A DNA stretch of 64,000 nt from Sva-07 sp041685755 (GTDB taxonomy: Bacteria; Actinomycetota; Acidimicrobiia; Acidimicrobiales; Ilumatobacteraceae). Location of the stretch: positions 14,861-78,860 of the forward strand of contig JAWLFC010000002.1 of NCBI GenBank assembly GCA_041685755.1. The letters run 5' to 3'. Positions 1 through 8,895 of this stretch are shown one piece after another. The first letter of the stretch is position 1; the number at the start of each line of letters is the position of its first letter. Made by a program: the position numbers and the translations under genes. The notes beneath the pieces were generated by a model. The model was not told the DNA's origin, did no database searches, and saw only the letters and a program-made list of their open reading frames with translations.

Positions 1-992
1 TGCATCTCGTCGCTCGTGATGATCCAGTACAGGTTCGCCGCCAGCGCGTCGGCGTCGCCGGGTGGGCTCAGCAGGGCGGCCGGGCCGGCGACCTGGGGGA
101 TCGACCCGGCGGTGCTGGCCACCACCGGGACGCCGTACTGCTGTGCTTCCAGGATGGGGAAGCCGAATCCCTCGTCGAGCGACGGATAGGCCAGGGCGCG
201 GGCGTGGTGCAGCAGCCATCGCTTCGCCCGTTCGTCGACCGGACCGGTGCGCAGGACGCGCTCTGCGGTGGCTGGGTCGAGCCGGGCGATGGCCCGGTCG
301 ATCGCTGCAGCGTCGTTGCCGATCGCACCCGCCATCACGAGGCGGACCGACTCGTGTTCGCGGGCGAGGCGGCCGAACGCCGCGACCAGCAGCGGCAGGT
401 TCTTGCGGCGCTCGAGCGTGGCGAGTGAGAGGATGAACGGCTCGGTGGTGAGGCTGGGAAGGCCCGGGGGAGCGGCGTCGGGCGCAGCGTCGACAGGAGC
501 CGGCGGTGGTCCGAGCAGCACCGTGGTCGTGCGGTCGGTGCCGAGCAGGTCACGTACCCGCCTGGACGTGGCGTCGGAGCTCGTCACGACGTGCGCCCCT
601 TCGTCGACGGCGCGTCGGAGCACGGTGGCCGCCCGACGCACGTCGGCCACGGTGTCGTCGGGATGTTCGAGGAACCAGCAGTCGTACACCGACACGACGC
701 GTGGGCAGCGCGTCGGTGGCACCACGTAGTTGGTGCCGTGGACGACGTCGGGGTCTCCCAGCCAACGGTCGACCGGTCGGGAGGACCGAGCCCAGAGCCG
801 CACCGCCGCTGCTGCCGGGATCGGGAGGCGACGCTCGGGCGGGCGGACCCGGGCGCGGGCGCTGACGACGTAGGGATGCAGCTCCAGGTCGTCGCGGTCA
901 CCGAGCGCGGCGAGGGTCCAGGCGACGGCGTTGCCGACGCCGGTCCGCGGGCCGTGCACGGCGCCGGCGTCGATCGCCACGGTCAGGGGCAC
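1..992 (-). CDS. Family 4 glycosyltransferase, 3' end cut by the window edge
   Basis: Retaining GT-B glycosyltransferase, probably adding a sugar in surface-polysaccharide synthesis on the cytoplasmic side of the membrane. About 330 codons are visible. The N-terminus reads VPLTVAIDAGAVHGPRTGVG, a glycine-rich acceptor-domain start. Near the window edge lies the GT4 donor-site signature SLDEGFGFPILEA (E-x7-E type), followed by GVPVVAS and an alanine-rich helix. The GTG start at 992 is the first usable one, because a nearby upstream ATG runs into TGA within eight codons. Divergent to the Gmd-type gene with 61 bp between, so the two probably share a regulatory region. Substrate unknown. Family confident from the motif. 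Confidence 0.85.
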   Translation of the reverse strand, partial: MPLTVAIDAGAVHGPRTGVGNAVAWTLAALGDRDDLELHPYVVSARARVRPPERRLPIPAAAAVRLWARSSRPVDRWLGDPDVVHGTNYVVPPTRCPRVVSVYDCWFLEHPDDTVADVRRAATVLRRAVDEGAHVVTSSDATSRRVRDLLGTDRTTTVLLGPPPAPVDAAPDAAPPGLPSLTTEPFILSLATLERRKNLPLLVAAFGRLAREHESVRLVMAGAIGNDAAAIDRAIARLDPATAERVLRTGPVDERAKRWLLHHARALAYPSLDEGFGFPILEAQQYGVPVVASTAGSIPQVAGPAALLSPPGDADALAANLYWIITSDEM

Positions 993-1037
993 GGCAGCAC
1001 CGTCATCGCGGCGCAGCGTACCGGCCGTCGGGCGTCG

Positions 1038-1043
1038 TAGACT
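1038..1043 (+). promoter_or_regulatory. -10-like box for the Gmd-type gene, leaderless spacing
   Basis: TAGACT ends 10 bases before the ATG at 1054; there is no room for a Shine-Dalgarno leader. Confidence 0.5.
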
Positions 1044-1053
1044 CGCCTGCCTT

Positions 1054-2052
1054 ATGCCGACAGCGTTCATCACGGGGATCACGGGTCAGGACGGCCAGCA
1101 TCTGGCGGAGTTCCTGCACGAGCAGGGTTACTTGGTGTTCGGGATGGTGAAGGGGCAGAGCAATCCGCGGGCGGAGCGGTTGCAGGCGGAGTTGCCGTTC
1201 GTGGAGTTGGTGTCGGGTGATCTGGCCGATCTGCCGTCGTTGGTGGGGGCGTTGGAGGCGTGTCAGCCCGATGAGGTGTACAACCTGGGGGCGATCAGTT
1301 TCGTGGCGTTGTCGTTCTCGCAGGCGGAGTTGACGGCGAACATCACCGGGTTGGGGGTGTTGCGCATGTTGGAGGCGATCCGCATGGTCGGCGGGTCGCA
1401 GAACAATCCGATCCGGTTCTATCAGGCGTCCAGTTCGGAGATGTTCGGGCAGGTGCGTGAGACACCGCAGACCGAGTTGACGCCGTTCCATCCCCGCAGC
1501 CCGTACGGGTGCGCGAAGGTCTTCGGTCACGACATCGTGGTGAACTACCGCGAGTCGTACGGGCTGCACGCCAGCTCGGGGATCCTGTTCAACCACGAGG
1601 GCCCGCGCCGCGGGATCGAGTTCGTGACCCGCAAGGTGACCAACGCGGTGGCGCGGATCAAGCTGGGCGTGCAGCACGAGGTGGTGTTGGGCAACCTGGA
1701 CTCCAAACGTGACTGGGGATACGCCGGTGACTACGTGAAGGGCATGTGGATGATGCTCCAGCAGGACGAGCCCGATGACTACGTCCTCGCCACGGGCCAG
1801 ACGCATTCGATCGAGGACCTCGTCGAGCGGGCGTTCGCCGAGGTCGGCATCGACGACTGGCGCAGCTACGTGCGCCAGGACCCCAAGTTCCTGCGCCCGG
1901 CCGAGGTCGACCTGCTGATCGGCGACGCCAGCAAGGCCCGCACCAAGCTCGGCTGGGAACCAGAAGTCGACTTCCCCGCACTCGTCAAGATGATGGTCGC
2001 CCACGACCTCGAACTCGAAGCCGCCAAAGCCGGACTTCCCGTCCCCGACTGA
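1054..2052 (+). CDS. gmd: GDP-mannose 4,6-dehydratase-like NDP-sugar dehydratase
   Basis: Extended short-chain dehydrogenase, 332 residues, close to usual Gmd length. Known family role: NAD(P)-dependent conversion of GDP-mannose to GDP-4-keto-6-deoxymannose, precursor of fucose, rhamnose or perosamine. Visible: N-terminal Rossmann motif GITGQDG, catalytic Ser region QASSSEMFG, the Y-x3-K pair in SPYGCAK, and NHEGPRRG typical of Gmd. Start chosen at 1054 because the longer frame upstream has shadow composition and a -10-like box sits just before this ATG. Lies between a divergent glycosyltransferase and a convergent flippase. The first ~430 bp use TTG leucine and G-ending codons heavily, the rest C-ending codons, suggesting a mosaic origin. 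A neighbouring RmlB/RmlD-type specificity is not excluded. Confidence 0.9.
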   Translation: MPTAFITGITGQDGQHLAEFLHEQGYLVFGMVKGQSNPRAERLQAELPFVELVSGDLADLPSLVGALEACQPDEVYNLGAISFVALSFSQAELTANITGLGVLRMLEAIRMVGGSQNNPIRFYQASSSEMFGQVRETPQTELTPFHPRSPYGCAKVFGHDIVVNYRESYGLHASSGILFNHEGPRRGIEFVTRKVTNAVARIKLGVQHEVVLGNLDSKRDWGYAGDYVKGMWMMLQQDEPDDYVLATGQTHSIEDLVERAFAEVGIDDWRSYVRQDPKFLRPAEVDLLIGDASKARTKLGWEPEVDFPALVKMMVAHDLELEAAKAGLPVPD

Positions 2053-2079
2053 GAACCGGCGGCGCGGCCAGCGACCGCG

Positions 2080-3405
2080 TCAGGTCTCGAAGGGCATGTC
2101 GGTGATCGCCTCCATCACCGACGACTGGTTCGGTGTCGCACCCACCCGGAGGCGGTGCCGCAGGGCGAAGGCGAAGGCGATCAGTGCCGCCGTGGACGAC
2201 ACGACCAGCCCGATCTCGATGCGGCGGAAGACCTCGTCACTCGAGAGCCAGGTGCCGAGCGCGAATCCGACGACGCCGATGCCCCACCCCAACGCCACGA
2301 GTGCGTGGCCCTGGAGCGCGATGACCGCCTGGGCGGTGGCCAGCGCCAGCATGTAGACGGCGCTGCTCAGCGACAGCATGGCCAGCGTCCGGCTGCTGAG
2401 GTCGGCGTCGTAGACGATGCGAAGCGCCAGCGGGCCGAGCAGGAACGCCCCCGCCGTGCCCACCACGCCGACGCCGAGCACGACGAGCATCAAGCGCTGG
2501 AGCCCGTTGCGGAACTCGGTGAACTCGCCCCGCGCCGCCAGACGGCTGAGGCGGGGCAGCAGGGCGGCCTGGACGGCCTGGAACAGGAACAGCGGGATCC
2601 GAGCCAGCAGGACCCCGTAGGAGAACTGGGTGACGAGCCCGCTCTCGGTGTCGGTGGCGAGGATGCTGGCGGTGATCGGCCCGGCGTTGAGCAACGCCGC
2701 GGCGCTCACCGACCCGAGCAGCAGCCAACCCAGGTTCGGGGTGACCTCGCCCCACTCGGCCGGCGGCCCGTCGTCGGTGCGCAGGGCACCGCGTCGGTAC
2801 ACGTACGCCACGGCGAACAACGGAGAGATGGCGATCGCCAGGCCGTAGGCGCCGGCCGCTGTCACCCCGATCACGGCCAGCAGCACGCACAGCACGATCC
2901 GGACGATGCCGTCGGAGCCCAGGACGACGGCGTACTCGGTGAAGCGGCCGCTGCCCGAGCAGACACCGCGGGCCATGTGGGCCGGGGCGTAGGCCGCGAA
3001 CGCGGCGATCAGCGCCACGACCATCAACCAGTCACCGCCGAAGTACGACGAGGCGATCAGCTGACTGGCGGCGAGGATCGCCAGCACGACGATGGCAACG
3101 AGGAATCCGCCCAGCCCGACCACCTTGCGCACGACCGGTCGCCCGCCCTCGCCGACCGCGCGGCGATGGGACAGGGCGCGTCCGAGTTCCTGCTCCAGCG
3201 GCAGGAAGAACCCGGGTGCGAGTGCGAAGGTGGCGAACCACATCGCCGCGATGGGCGCGAACTCCTCGTCGCCGCCGACGGCGACGGTGCCGACCTTGAA
3301 GAACGCGTAGGTCGCGACGCCGGCGACCAGGAGCGCGACGCCGACCGGGATCGTCCCTTCGGGGAGCGGTGTACGCGTTTCGGCGCGAGGGGTGGTCGGC
3401 GACAC
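2080..3405 (-). CDS. Wzx/MATE-like polysaccharide flippase
   Basis: Integral membrane protein of 441 residues with about 12-14 hydrophobic segments, e.g. GVALLVAGVATYAFFKVG and FLVAIVVLAILAASQLIA. Family role: moving lipid-linked repeat units across the membrane. The N-terminal pattern of a first helix followed by FALAPGFFLPLEQELGRALSHRRA fits polysaccharide flippases, where that loop is conserved. The GTG start at 3405 has a -10-like TAGCAT box nine bases upstream. Only 12 bp separate it from the small gene at 3418 on the same strand. Alternative: another MOP-superfamily exporter. Confidence 0.8.
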   Translation of the reverse strand: MSPTTPRAETRTPLPEGTIPVGVALLVAGVATYAFFKVGTVAVGGDEEFAPIAAMWFATFALAPGFFLPLEQELGRALSHRRAVGEGGRPVVRKVVGLGGFLVAIVVLAILAASQLIASSYFGGDWLMVVALIAAFAAYAPAHMARGVCSGSGRFTEYAVVLGSDGIVRIVLCVLLAVIGVTAAGAYGLAIAISPLFAVAYVYRRGALRTDDGPPAEWGEVTPNLGWLLLGSVSAAALLNAGPITASILATDTESGLVTQFSYGVLLARIPLFLFQAVQAALLPRLSRLAARGEFTEFRNGLQRLMLVVLGVGVVGTAGAFLLGPLALRIVYDADLSSRTLAMLSLSSAVYMLALATAQAVIALQGHALVALGWGIGVVGFALGTWLSSDEVFRRIEIGLVVSSTAALIAFAFALRHRLRVGATPNQSSVMEAITDMPFET

Positions 3406-3414
3406 GGGAGCCCG

Positions 3415-3420
3415 ATGCTA
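3415..3420 (-). promoter_or_regulatory. -10-like box for the flippase gene
   Basis: TAGCAT on the minus strand, nine bases before the GTG at 3405. Its first three bases are the stop codon of the 65-residue gene upstream. Confidence 0.45.
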
Positions 3421-3615
3421 CCGATGCAGGCTGCGTTCGATCTCGCGGCGTCGGACCTGGGCTCGCTGCACGGTGAGGAGACCGAGACCGACCGTGACAT
3501 AGGTCGCATCCTTGGCGAGCTCGGTCACGCGGCCGGTGATGCGCCCGGCGATCGCTGGCACGTCGAAGTCGGTCAGGTCGACGCGGGTGGGATCGAGCGG
3601 AGACCAGTGGGCCAT
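3418..3615 (-). CDS. Small conserved-looking protein of unknown function, 65 aa
   Basis: Not recognised as a named family. Reading: polar N-terminus MAHWSPLDPTRVDLTDFDVP, an amphipathic middle, a short hydrophobic run YVTVGLGLLTV, then a basic tail rich in Arg (QRAQVRRREIERSLHR). This layout suits a membrane-peripheral or single-helix adaptor. It has its own -10-like box (TAACGT, six bases upstream), is divergent from the GT2 gene, and is followed after 12 bp by the flippase gene, so a role in the polysaccharide machinery is possible but only inferred from position. Composition and box make it more likely real than a shadow. Confidence 0.6.
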   Translation of the reverse strand: MAHWSPLDPTRVDLTDFDVPAIAGRITGRVTELAKDATYVTVGLGLLTVQRAQVRRREIERSLHR

Positions 3616-3621
3616 GACGGT

Positions 3622-3627
3622 ACGTTA
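3622..3627 (-). promoter_or_regulatory. -10-like box for the 65-residue gene
   Basis: TAACGT on the minus strand, six bases before the ATG at 3615. Confidence 0.45.
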
Positions 3628-3641
3628 CCGAGAGACGTCGG

Positions 3642-3647
3642 TAGCCT
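3642..3647 (+). promoter_or_regulatory. -10-like box for the GT2 gene
   Basis: TAGCCT, nine bases before the GTG at 3657; no Shine-Dalgarno between. Confidence 0.5.
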
Positions 3648-3656
3648 CGCTCCATC

Positions 3657-6600
3657 GTGGACTCGGAGACTCAACAAGCCCCGCCCGTCGTGGCGGTCGT
3701 CGTCGTCCACGATCCCGGTTCGTGGTTCGACGAGACGCTCGCCGCGCTGGCCGCGCAGGACTATCCGAACCTGCGGATGCTGTTCCTGGTCGCCGACGGC
3801 GTGACCCCCTTCGACGAGGTGCAGGAGCGGATCGCGCCGGTCGTCCCGAACGCGTTCGTACGGTCGCTCGGCGTCAATGCCGGGTTCGGGCCGGCGGTCA
3901 ACGAGGTGCTCCGGCTCGTCGAGGGCGACAACGGCCTCTTCCTCGTCTGCCATGACGACATCGCTCCGGAACCCGACGCGTTGCGGCTGCTCGTCGAGGA
4001 GCTGTACCGCTCCAACGCCGGCGCCGTCGGCCCGAAGTTCGTCGAGTGGGACGAGCCGCGCATCCTGCAGTCGGTCGGTCTGAGCACCGACCGCTTCGGC
4101 GAGATCGATCCGGTCGTCGAGGTGGGCGAGGTCGACCAGGAGCAGCACGACGGGGTGCGCGACGTCTTCGCCCTCCCTTCGGCCTACTTCCTCGTGCGAG
4201 CCGACCTCTTCCGCCAACTCGGCGGTTTCGACCCTGCGATCGACTTCCACGGCGAGGACGTCGAGCTGTGCTGGCGCCTTCATCACAGCGGAGCGCGCGT
4301 GATCGTGGTGCCGTCTGCCCGCGTCCGCCACCTCGCGCAGCTCCGCGACCGGCGCCCGGATCTCGGGCACGGCCGGTTGAAGGCCCGCCACCGGATGCGG
4401 TCCGTGGCCACGCTCACCGGAGCGTCCCGGCTCCCGCTGCGCTCGATCGAGCTGGTGCTCCTCACGATCGGCGAACTCGTGGTCGGCCCGTTCACCGGAC
4501 GTTTCGGGCAGGCCTGGAAGTCGCTGGGCGCCCTGGCCGGGCTGATACCTCGGACCCCGGTGATCCTCGCCCGGCGTCGGGCCGTGAAGCCCGGGCGGCT
4601 GGTGCCCGAGCGCGAGGTCTACAGCCTCCAGGAGCGAGGCAGTGCGCGGCTGAACTCGTACCTGCGCAGCCGGGAAACCGCCACCTACGTGGGCTCGGGA
4701 GTCGAGGTGCGGCGTTGGCGACCGAGCACGACCGCTCCCGTTCTGGCCTGGCTCGCCGTCCTCGCCGGCATCGTGATCGGATCGCGTTCGCTGCTCACCG
4801 GTGGGATCGCGCCGGTGGGCGAGTTCCTGCCGTTCCCGGAGAGTCCCGCTCGTCTGCTCGACACGTTCATGTCGGGTTGGAACCCGACCGGGGCCGGCGC
4901 CACCTCGCCGAATCCGACCGGATGGGCGACGCTGGCCGGCCTGTCGGTCGTCACGCTCTTCAACATGGGGCTGTTGCACACCCTGTTCGTGCTCGGCCTG
5001 ATCGTGGCCGGCGTCGCCGGCACCTGGAAGCTGGCCACCGTGTTCCCGTCGACGCGCGCCCAGGTCGGCGCACTGGTCGTGTACGCGGCCACGCCGCTGG
5101 TCGGCGGGGCGATGTCGAGCGGCCGCCTCACCGTGCTCGTGACGTACGCGGCCGTGCCCTGGACGGTGCATCTGCTCAGACGGGCCGCCGGCATCTCCAC
5201 GGCCGATCCACTGCTCTCGGCCTCCGACGCCGTCGACGGCCTCGTCGAACTCGACGGGCTCGAACGGGTGCGGCGAACGGCGCTCGCCGGCATCGTGATC
5301 GCTCTCGCCGCCGCTTTCGCACCGATCGTCCTGCCGGTCGTCGTCGTCCTCGCCGTGGTGCTGGCGGTCGCGACGCTCCTCGCCGGTGCCTCGTGGCAGA
5401 CCGCCGGATGGTTCGCCGCGACGGGGCTGGGCGCCGCCGCGATCGCCGCGCTGTTGAACCTGCCGTGGATCTTCTCGTGGACGTGGGACGGGCTCGTCGG
5501 AGCCGCGCCCGTCGGTGACCCGGGGCGGGGACTGTTGGCGTTGGCGTCGTTCGAGATCGGCAGGACCGACGTCGCCGCGTTGGCATTGGCGCTGTACCTC
5601 CCGGTGTTCGCGGCCCTGCTGCTGGCGCGGGCGTGGCGACTGACCTGGGCGGTTCGCGCCGGCATGCTCGTGGTGTCGTTCGGGGCGCTCGCCGTGCTCG
5701 GCGACCGCGGGAGCCTGCCGTTCGCCGTTCCCGAGGCCGGGGTGCTGTTGGTGCCGGTGGCCCTCGGGCTGGCCCTCGCCGCCGCAGCGGCGCTGGCGGC
5801 GTTCGATCTGGACGTCCGTGGCGGTTCGTTCGGATGGCAGCAGCCGCTCGGCTTGCTCGCCAGCGTCGCCGTTGCCGTCGGGGTCGTGCCGGGCGTCGTC
5901 GCCATCGCCGATGGCTCCTTCCAGACGCCGACCACCCCGCTGGCCCGCCTCATCGACGCGTCGCTCCCCGATGCCGACACCGCGGGCGACTTCAACGTGC
6001 TGTTGCTCGGCGACGCCCGGGTGCTCCCGGTCCCGGCGACGGAGTACCGCGATGGTGTCTCGTGGGCGATCGTCGACGACGGAGCCCTCGACGCCCTCGA
6101 CCGCTGGGCGCCTGCGCCGAACGCGGCGAGCGCACTCGTCACGACCGCGCTCGACGAGATGTCGGCGTCGTCGACGCTCCGGGCGGGTCGTCTGCTGGCG
6201 CCGCTCGGGATCCGGTACATCGTGGTGCCGCCGTTCGACGGGGTGACCTCCACCGTCAATGATCCGCTGCCGTTGCCCGTCGGGCTCGTCCCCTCGCTCG
6301 AGGACCAACTCGATCTCGTCGCGCTCATCCCGCGGCTGCCGACGCTCGAGGTGTTCGAGAACCGGGCCTGGCTGCCCACGGTGGCGTCGCTGTCGGGGCC
6401 GTCGGCGGAGGCGAGTTCGTCGGCAGGGTCCGAGGTGCTGGTCCGGTCGGAGCTGAGCGACGCCACCGCGGTGTTCGTCGGCGCCGACCAGTTCGGCCCG
6501 ACCGTCGACGACGTCGAGGCGGGTGTCGTCCACCTCGCCGTGCCGTTCGACGACAACTGGTCGTTGCGCGTCGACGGCGAGTCGATCCCTGCCCGGCGAG

Positions 6601-6887
6601 CATTCGGTGAGACGACGGCGTTCGACGTCACCACGGCCGGTGTGGGGACGCTGCGGTACGACTCTCCGGCGACCCGGTTCCTCGCGGTCGTGGTCCAGGC
6701 GTTGCTGTGGATCGTGGCGCTCGTCGTCGTGTCGCGGATCCGGGTGCCCACGCCGCGTCGAGGAGGTCTCGTCGACACCGACGAGGCCATCATCGACCTG
6801 TCGAGTGAGCCGGCCGCCGACCCGGCCCTCCAACCGGTGCTCGCGCCACCGGTGCCACCGAGCGTCAGCGGGGAGGTCGAGCAGTGA
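3657..6887 (+). CDS. Large GT2 glycosyltransferase with C-terminal membrane region
   Basis: A 1076-residue protein. Residues ~10-250 form a GT2 (GT-A) catalytic domain: VVAVVVVHDP at the start, the metal-binding HDD at 99-101, and the GED pair in the FHGEDVELCW segment at ~198-205. From ~280 onward come hydrophobic helices (for example FAAALLLARAW and ALAAAAALAAF), then a soluble C-terminal stretch and a last helix near 1025. Probably acts at the membrane on cell-envelope polysaccharide. Start is GTG with a -10-like box nine bases upstream. Its stop overlaps the next GTG by four bases (GTGA), so translation of the DUF5719 gene is probably coupled. The GT2-DUF5719 pairing also occurs, from memory, in streptomycetes near manB and ahcY, as here. 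Confidence 0.88.
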   Translation: MDSETQQAPPVVAVVVVHDPGSWFDETLAALAAQDYPNLRMLFLVADGVTPFDEVQERIAPVVPNAFVRSLGVNAGFGPAVNEVLRLVEGDNGLFLVCHDDIAPEPDALRLLVEELYRSNAGAVGPKFVEWDEPRILQSVGLSTDRFGEIDPVVEVGEVDQEQHDGVRDVFALPSAYFLVRADLFRQLGGFDPAIDFHGEDVELCWRLHHSGARVIVVPSARVRHLAQLRDRRPDLGHGRLKARHRMRSVATLTGASRLPLRSIELVLLTIGELVVGPFTGRFGQAWKSLGALAGLIPRTPVILARRRAVKPGRLVPEREVYSLQERGSARLNSYLRSRETATYVGSGVEVRRWRPSTTAPVLAWLAVLAGIVIGSRSLLTGGIAPVGEFLPFPESPARLLDTFMSGWNPTGAGATSPNPTGWATLAGLSVVTLFNMGLLHTLFVLGLIVAGVAGTWKLATVFPSTRAQVGALVVYAATPLVGGAMSSGRLTVLVTYAAVPWTVHLLRRAAGISTADPLLSASDAVDGLVELDGLERVRRTALAGIVIALAAAFAPIVLPVVVVLAVVLAVATLLAGASWQTAGWFAATGLGAAAIAALLNLPWIFSWTWDGLVGAAPVGDPGRGLLALASFEIGRTDVAALALALYLPVFAALLLARAWRLTWAVRAGMLVVSFGALAVLGDRGSLPFAVPEAGVLLVPVALGLALAAAAALAAFDLDVRGGSFGWQQPLGLLASVAVAVGVVPGVVAIADGSFQTPTTPLARLIDASLPDADTAGDFNVLLLGDARVLPVPATEYRDGVSWAIVDDGALDALDRWAPAPNAASALVTTALDEMSASSTLRAGRLLAPLGIRYIVVPPFDGVTSTVNDPLPLPVGLVPSLEDQLDLVALIPRLPTLEVFENRAWLPTVASLSGPSAEASSSAGSEVLVRSELSDATAVFVGADQFGPTVDDVEAGVVHLAVPFDDNWSLRVDGESIPARRAFGETTAFDVTTAGVGTLRYDSPATRFLAVVVQALLWIVALVVVSRIRVPTPRRGGLVDTDEAIIDLSSEPAADPALQPVLAPPVPPSVSGEVEQ

Positions 6888-8338
6888 TCCGCCGCGCTGT
6901 TCCCGCCCTCGTCGTGGTGTCGGTCGGCGTCGCCGGGTTGTTGGCGGTCGGTCGTGACGAACCGGTGCGGTCCGAGCCGTTCTTCTCGACGGAGGCGGGG
7001 GCGTGGATGCCGTCGGTCGACGACGCGACGTCGCTGACGGGGAGCTGGTTCTGTCCGGGTGTCCCGGCGAGCGGCGAGGACGGCGTCGGTGGCGAGGTCG
7101 TGATCTCCAACCGTGACGACGAGCAGCTGTTCGGCACCTTCGCCGTCCTCGCGTCCGACGGACCCGCGGCCGAGCAGGACCTGCTCGTCGAGCCGTGGTC
7201 GCAGACGACCATCGACGTCGACGCGTTCGTCACGACCCCGTTCGCCGCGGTCGTCGTCGAGATCGAAGGCGGCAGCGGCGTCGTCGAACAGCGGGCATTC
7301 CACCCGGCGGGTGACTCGGTCTCGCCGTGCGCCAACGACACCTCCGACACGTGGTACTTCGCCGACGGTTTCACCGTCGACGGCAGCATCGAGACGCTGA
7401 TCATCACCAACCCCTATGACGACACGGCGAGTGCGAATCTCCGATTCGCAACGCTGGCAGGTGAGTCGACGCCGTCGGCGTTCCAGGGTTTCACCGTGCC
7501 GCCCCGCTCGGTCCGGACGATCCCGATCGCCGAACTCGGCGCCCGCGACGAACCGGTGATCGCCGTCGAGGTCAGCGCCCAACGTGGCCGATTCACGGTG
7601 GGCCGGGCACAGCACTACCTGGGCGGCGGCAGGCTCGGGTACGGCGTGACCCTGGCGGCGCCCGCACTGCGCGACCAGTGGTGGTTCGCCGACGGCGAAC
7701 AGGGCAACGGCGTCACCGAGACGTTCGCGATCTACAACCCGACCGAGGCCGACGTCCAGGTCGACGCCGTGTTCCTCGGCATCCCGCTCGAGGCGACCGT
7801 CGGGACCCTCACCGTCGAGGTGCCCGCCGGCGATGCCGTCATCTTCGACCCCGACGAGATCGCGCCCGAAGGGTCGATCCCCGACGGCCGTCATGCGACG
7901 GTGTTCTCGACGCTCGCCGCCCCCTCGGTCGTCGTCGAGCGGATCCTCACCCGGCCGGCGGGCGACTCGGTCGCCACCACGGTCACGGTCGGGGCCCCGC
8001 CACGAGAGGACGGCTACGTGGCGTCGCGATGGCACATCGGGATCGGGCCGTCGACGCCGACACCGGAGGCGATCGTCGCCTACAACGCCGACAACGTCGA
8101 GGGCACGATCACGATCGAGGCGGTCGGTCCGGCCGGCCCGACGCCGGTGGCGTCGTTGACCGACATCCCGGTGCCGCCAGGTGCGGTCGTGGCCATCGAC
8201 CTGGTCGATCCCGAGGTGTTCGACCGCGAGCTGATCGTGCAGTCCTCGAACCGGGTGTTCGTCGAGCGCTCGCTGTCGCGAGGCAGCGGACGTGAAGGCC
8301 GGTGGAATTCCTGGGCGCTCCCGGCGGCGGGCAGCTGA
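6884..8338 (+). CDS. Secreted DUF5719-family protein
   Basis: 484 residues, N-terminal hydrophobic signal (AVPALVVVSVGVAGLLAVG) and then a beta-rich, acidic exported body. Repeated pieces such as WFCPG, WYFADGF and WWFADGEQGNG, each followed by 'ETxxIxNP' strands, suggest two to four related beta domains. No catalytic motif seen. Matches the actinobacterial DUF5719 family by general layout and by its place behind a GT2 membrane glycosyltransferase, with a four-base overlap. Likely exported partner of that enzyme in envelope glycan assembly, which is inference from gene order. Confidence 0.75.
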   Translation: MIRRAVPALVVVSVGVAGLLAVGRDEPVRSEPFFSTEAGAWMPSVDDATSLTGSWFCPGVPASGEDGVGGEVVISNRDDEQLFGTFAVLASDGPAAEQDLLVEPWSQTTIDVDAFVTTPFAAVVVEIEGGSGVVEQRAFHPAGDSVSPCANDTSDTWYFADGFTVDGSIETLIITNPYDDTASANLRFATLAGESTPSAFQGFTVPPRSVRTIPIAELGARDEPVIAVEVSAQRGRFTVGRAQHYLGGGRLGYGVTLAAPALRDQWWFADGEQGNGVTETFAIYNPTEADVQVDAVFLGIPLEATVGTLTVEVPAGDAVIFDPDEIAPEGSIPDGRHATVFSTLAAPSVVVERILTRPAGDSVATTVTVGAPPREDGYVASRWHIGIGPSTPTPEAIVAYNADNVEGTITIEAVGPAGPTPVASLTDIPVPPGAVVAIDLVDPEVFDRELIVQSSNRVFVERSLSRGSGREGRWNSWALPAAGS

Positions 8339-8362
8339 GCCGACGTCGTCGGACGGCGTCGA

Positions 8363-8368
8363 TAGCCT
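8363..8368 (+). promoter_or_regulatory. -10-like box for the thioredoxin-like gene
   Basis: TAGCCT, eight bases before the GTG at 8377. Confidence 0.45.
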
Positions 8369-8376
8369 GCGAGACC

Positions 8377-8844
8377 GTGGACCGGTTGATCGTCGCGCTC
8401 GTCATCGTGGCCGTGGTGGCCGTCGTGGCCGCCGTGGTGCGGCAGCGACGACCCTCCGACGCACCGACCCAGCGCCGCTTCAGCGCACCGACGCAACTCG
8501 ATCGCAGCGACTTCGAGCGCCCGGACGCGCCGTGGCTGGTGGCGGTGTTCACGTCGGCGACCTGTTCGACGTGTGCGAGCGTCGTGGCCAAGGCCGAGGT
8601 GCTCGAGAGCGACTCGGTCGCCGTGCACGACGTCGAGTTCGTCGCCGACCGGGCGTTGCACGAGCGCTACTCCATCGATGCCGTTCCCACCGTGGTGATC
8701 GCAGATTCGCGCGGCGTGGTCGCGGCGTCGTTCGTCGGGCAGATGACGGCGACCGACCTGTGGGCTGCCGTCGCCGAAGCCCGCGAGCCCGGTTCGACCC
8801 CGGGCGGCGGAGCCTGTCAGCGTCCCGACGCGCCGGTCGACTGA
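8377..8844 (+). CDS. Membrane-anchored thioredoxin-like protein
   Basis: 155 residues. An N-terminal membrane helix (LIVALVIVAVVAVVAAVV) is followed by a thioredoxin fold with the redox pair CSTC in FTSATCSTCASV, and the cis-Pro loop DAVPTVVI. The active site differs from the usual CGPC, which suggests oxidase or resolving roles more than a classical reductant. Topology (helix then RQRR) could leave the domain cytoplasmic. The GTG start is preferred because the longer frame would overlap the DUF5719 stop and because a -10-like box precedes it. Convergent with ftsH. Confidence 0.8.
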   Translation: MDRLIVALVIVAVVAVVAAVVRQRRPSDAPTQRRFSAPTQLDRSDFERPDAPWLVAVFTSATCSTCASVVAKAEVLESDSVAVHDVEFVADRALHERYSIDAVPTVVIADSRGVVAASFVGQMTATDLWAAVAEAREPGSTPGGGACQRPDAPVD

Positions 8845-8851
8845 CCCGCTC

Positions 8852-8895
8852 CTCTCAGCGAGCGACGTGCTGCCGGTCGCTCTCAGCGAGCGACG
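8852..8895. repeat. 16-bp direct repeat spanning the ftsH 3' end
   Basis: The 16-mer at 8852-8867 (CTCTCAGCGAGCGACG) recurs at 8880-8895. The second copy encodes the last FtsH codons and stop; the first lies just beyond the gene. A small duplication of the gene end. Confidence 0.8.

Noticed and set aside
1003..2004. Long minus-strand frame opposite gmd
   Set aside because: Arg/His/Asp-rich shadow of a real high-GC gene; the plus-strand frame has clear family motifs.
3573..6833. 1086-codon minus-strand frame opposite the GT2 gene
   Set aside because: Low-complexity Arg/Asp/Gly/Gln composition typical of the antisense of GC-rich coding DNA; no motif.
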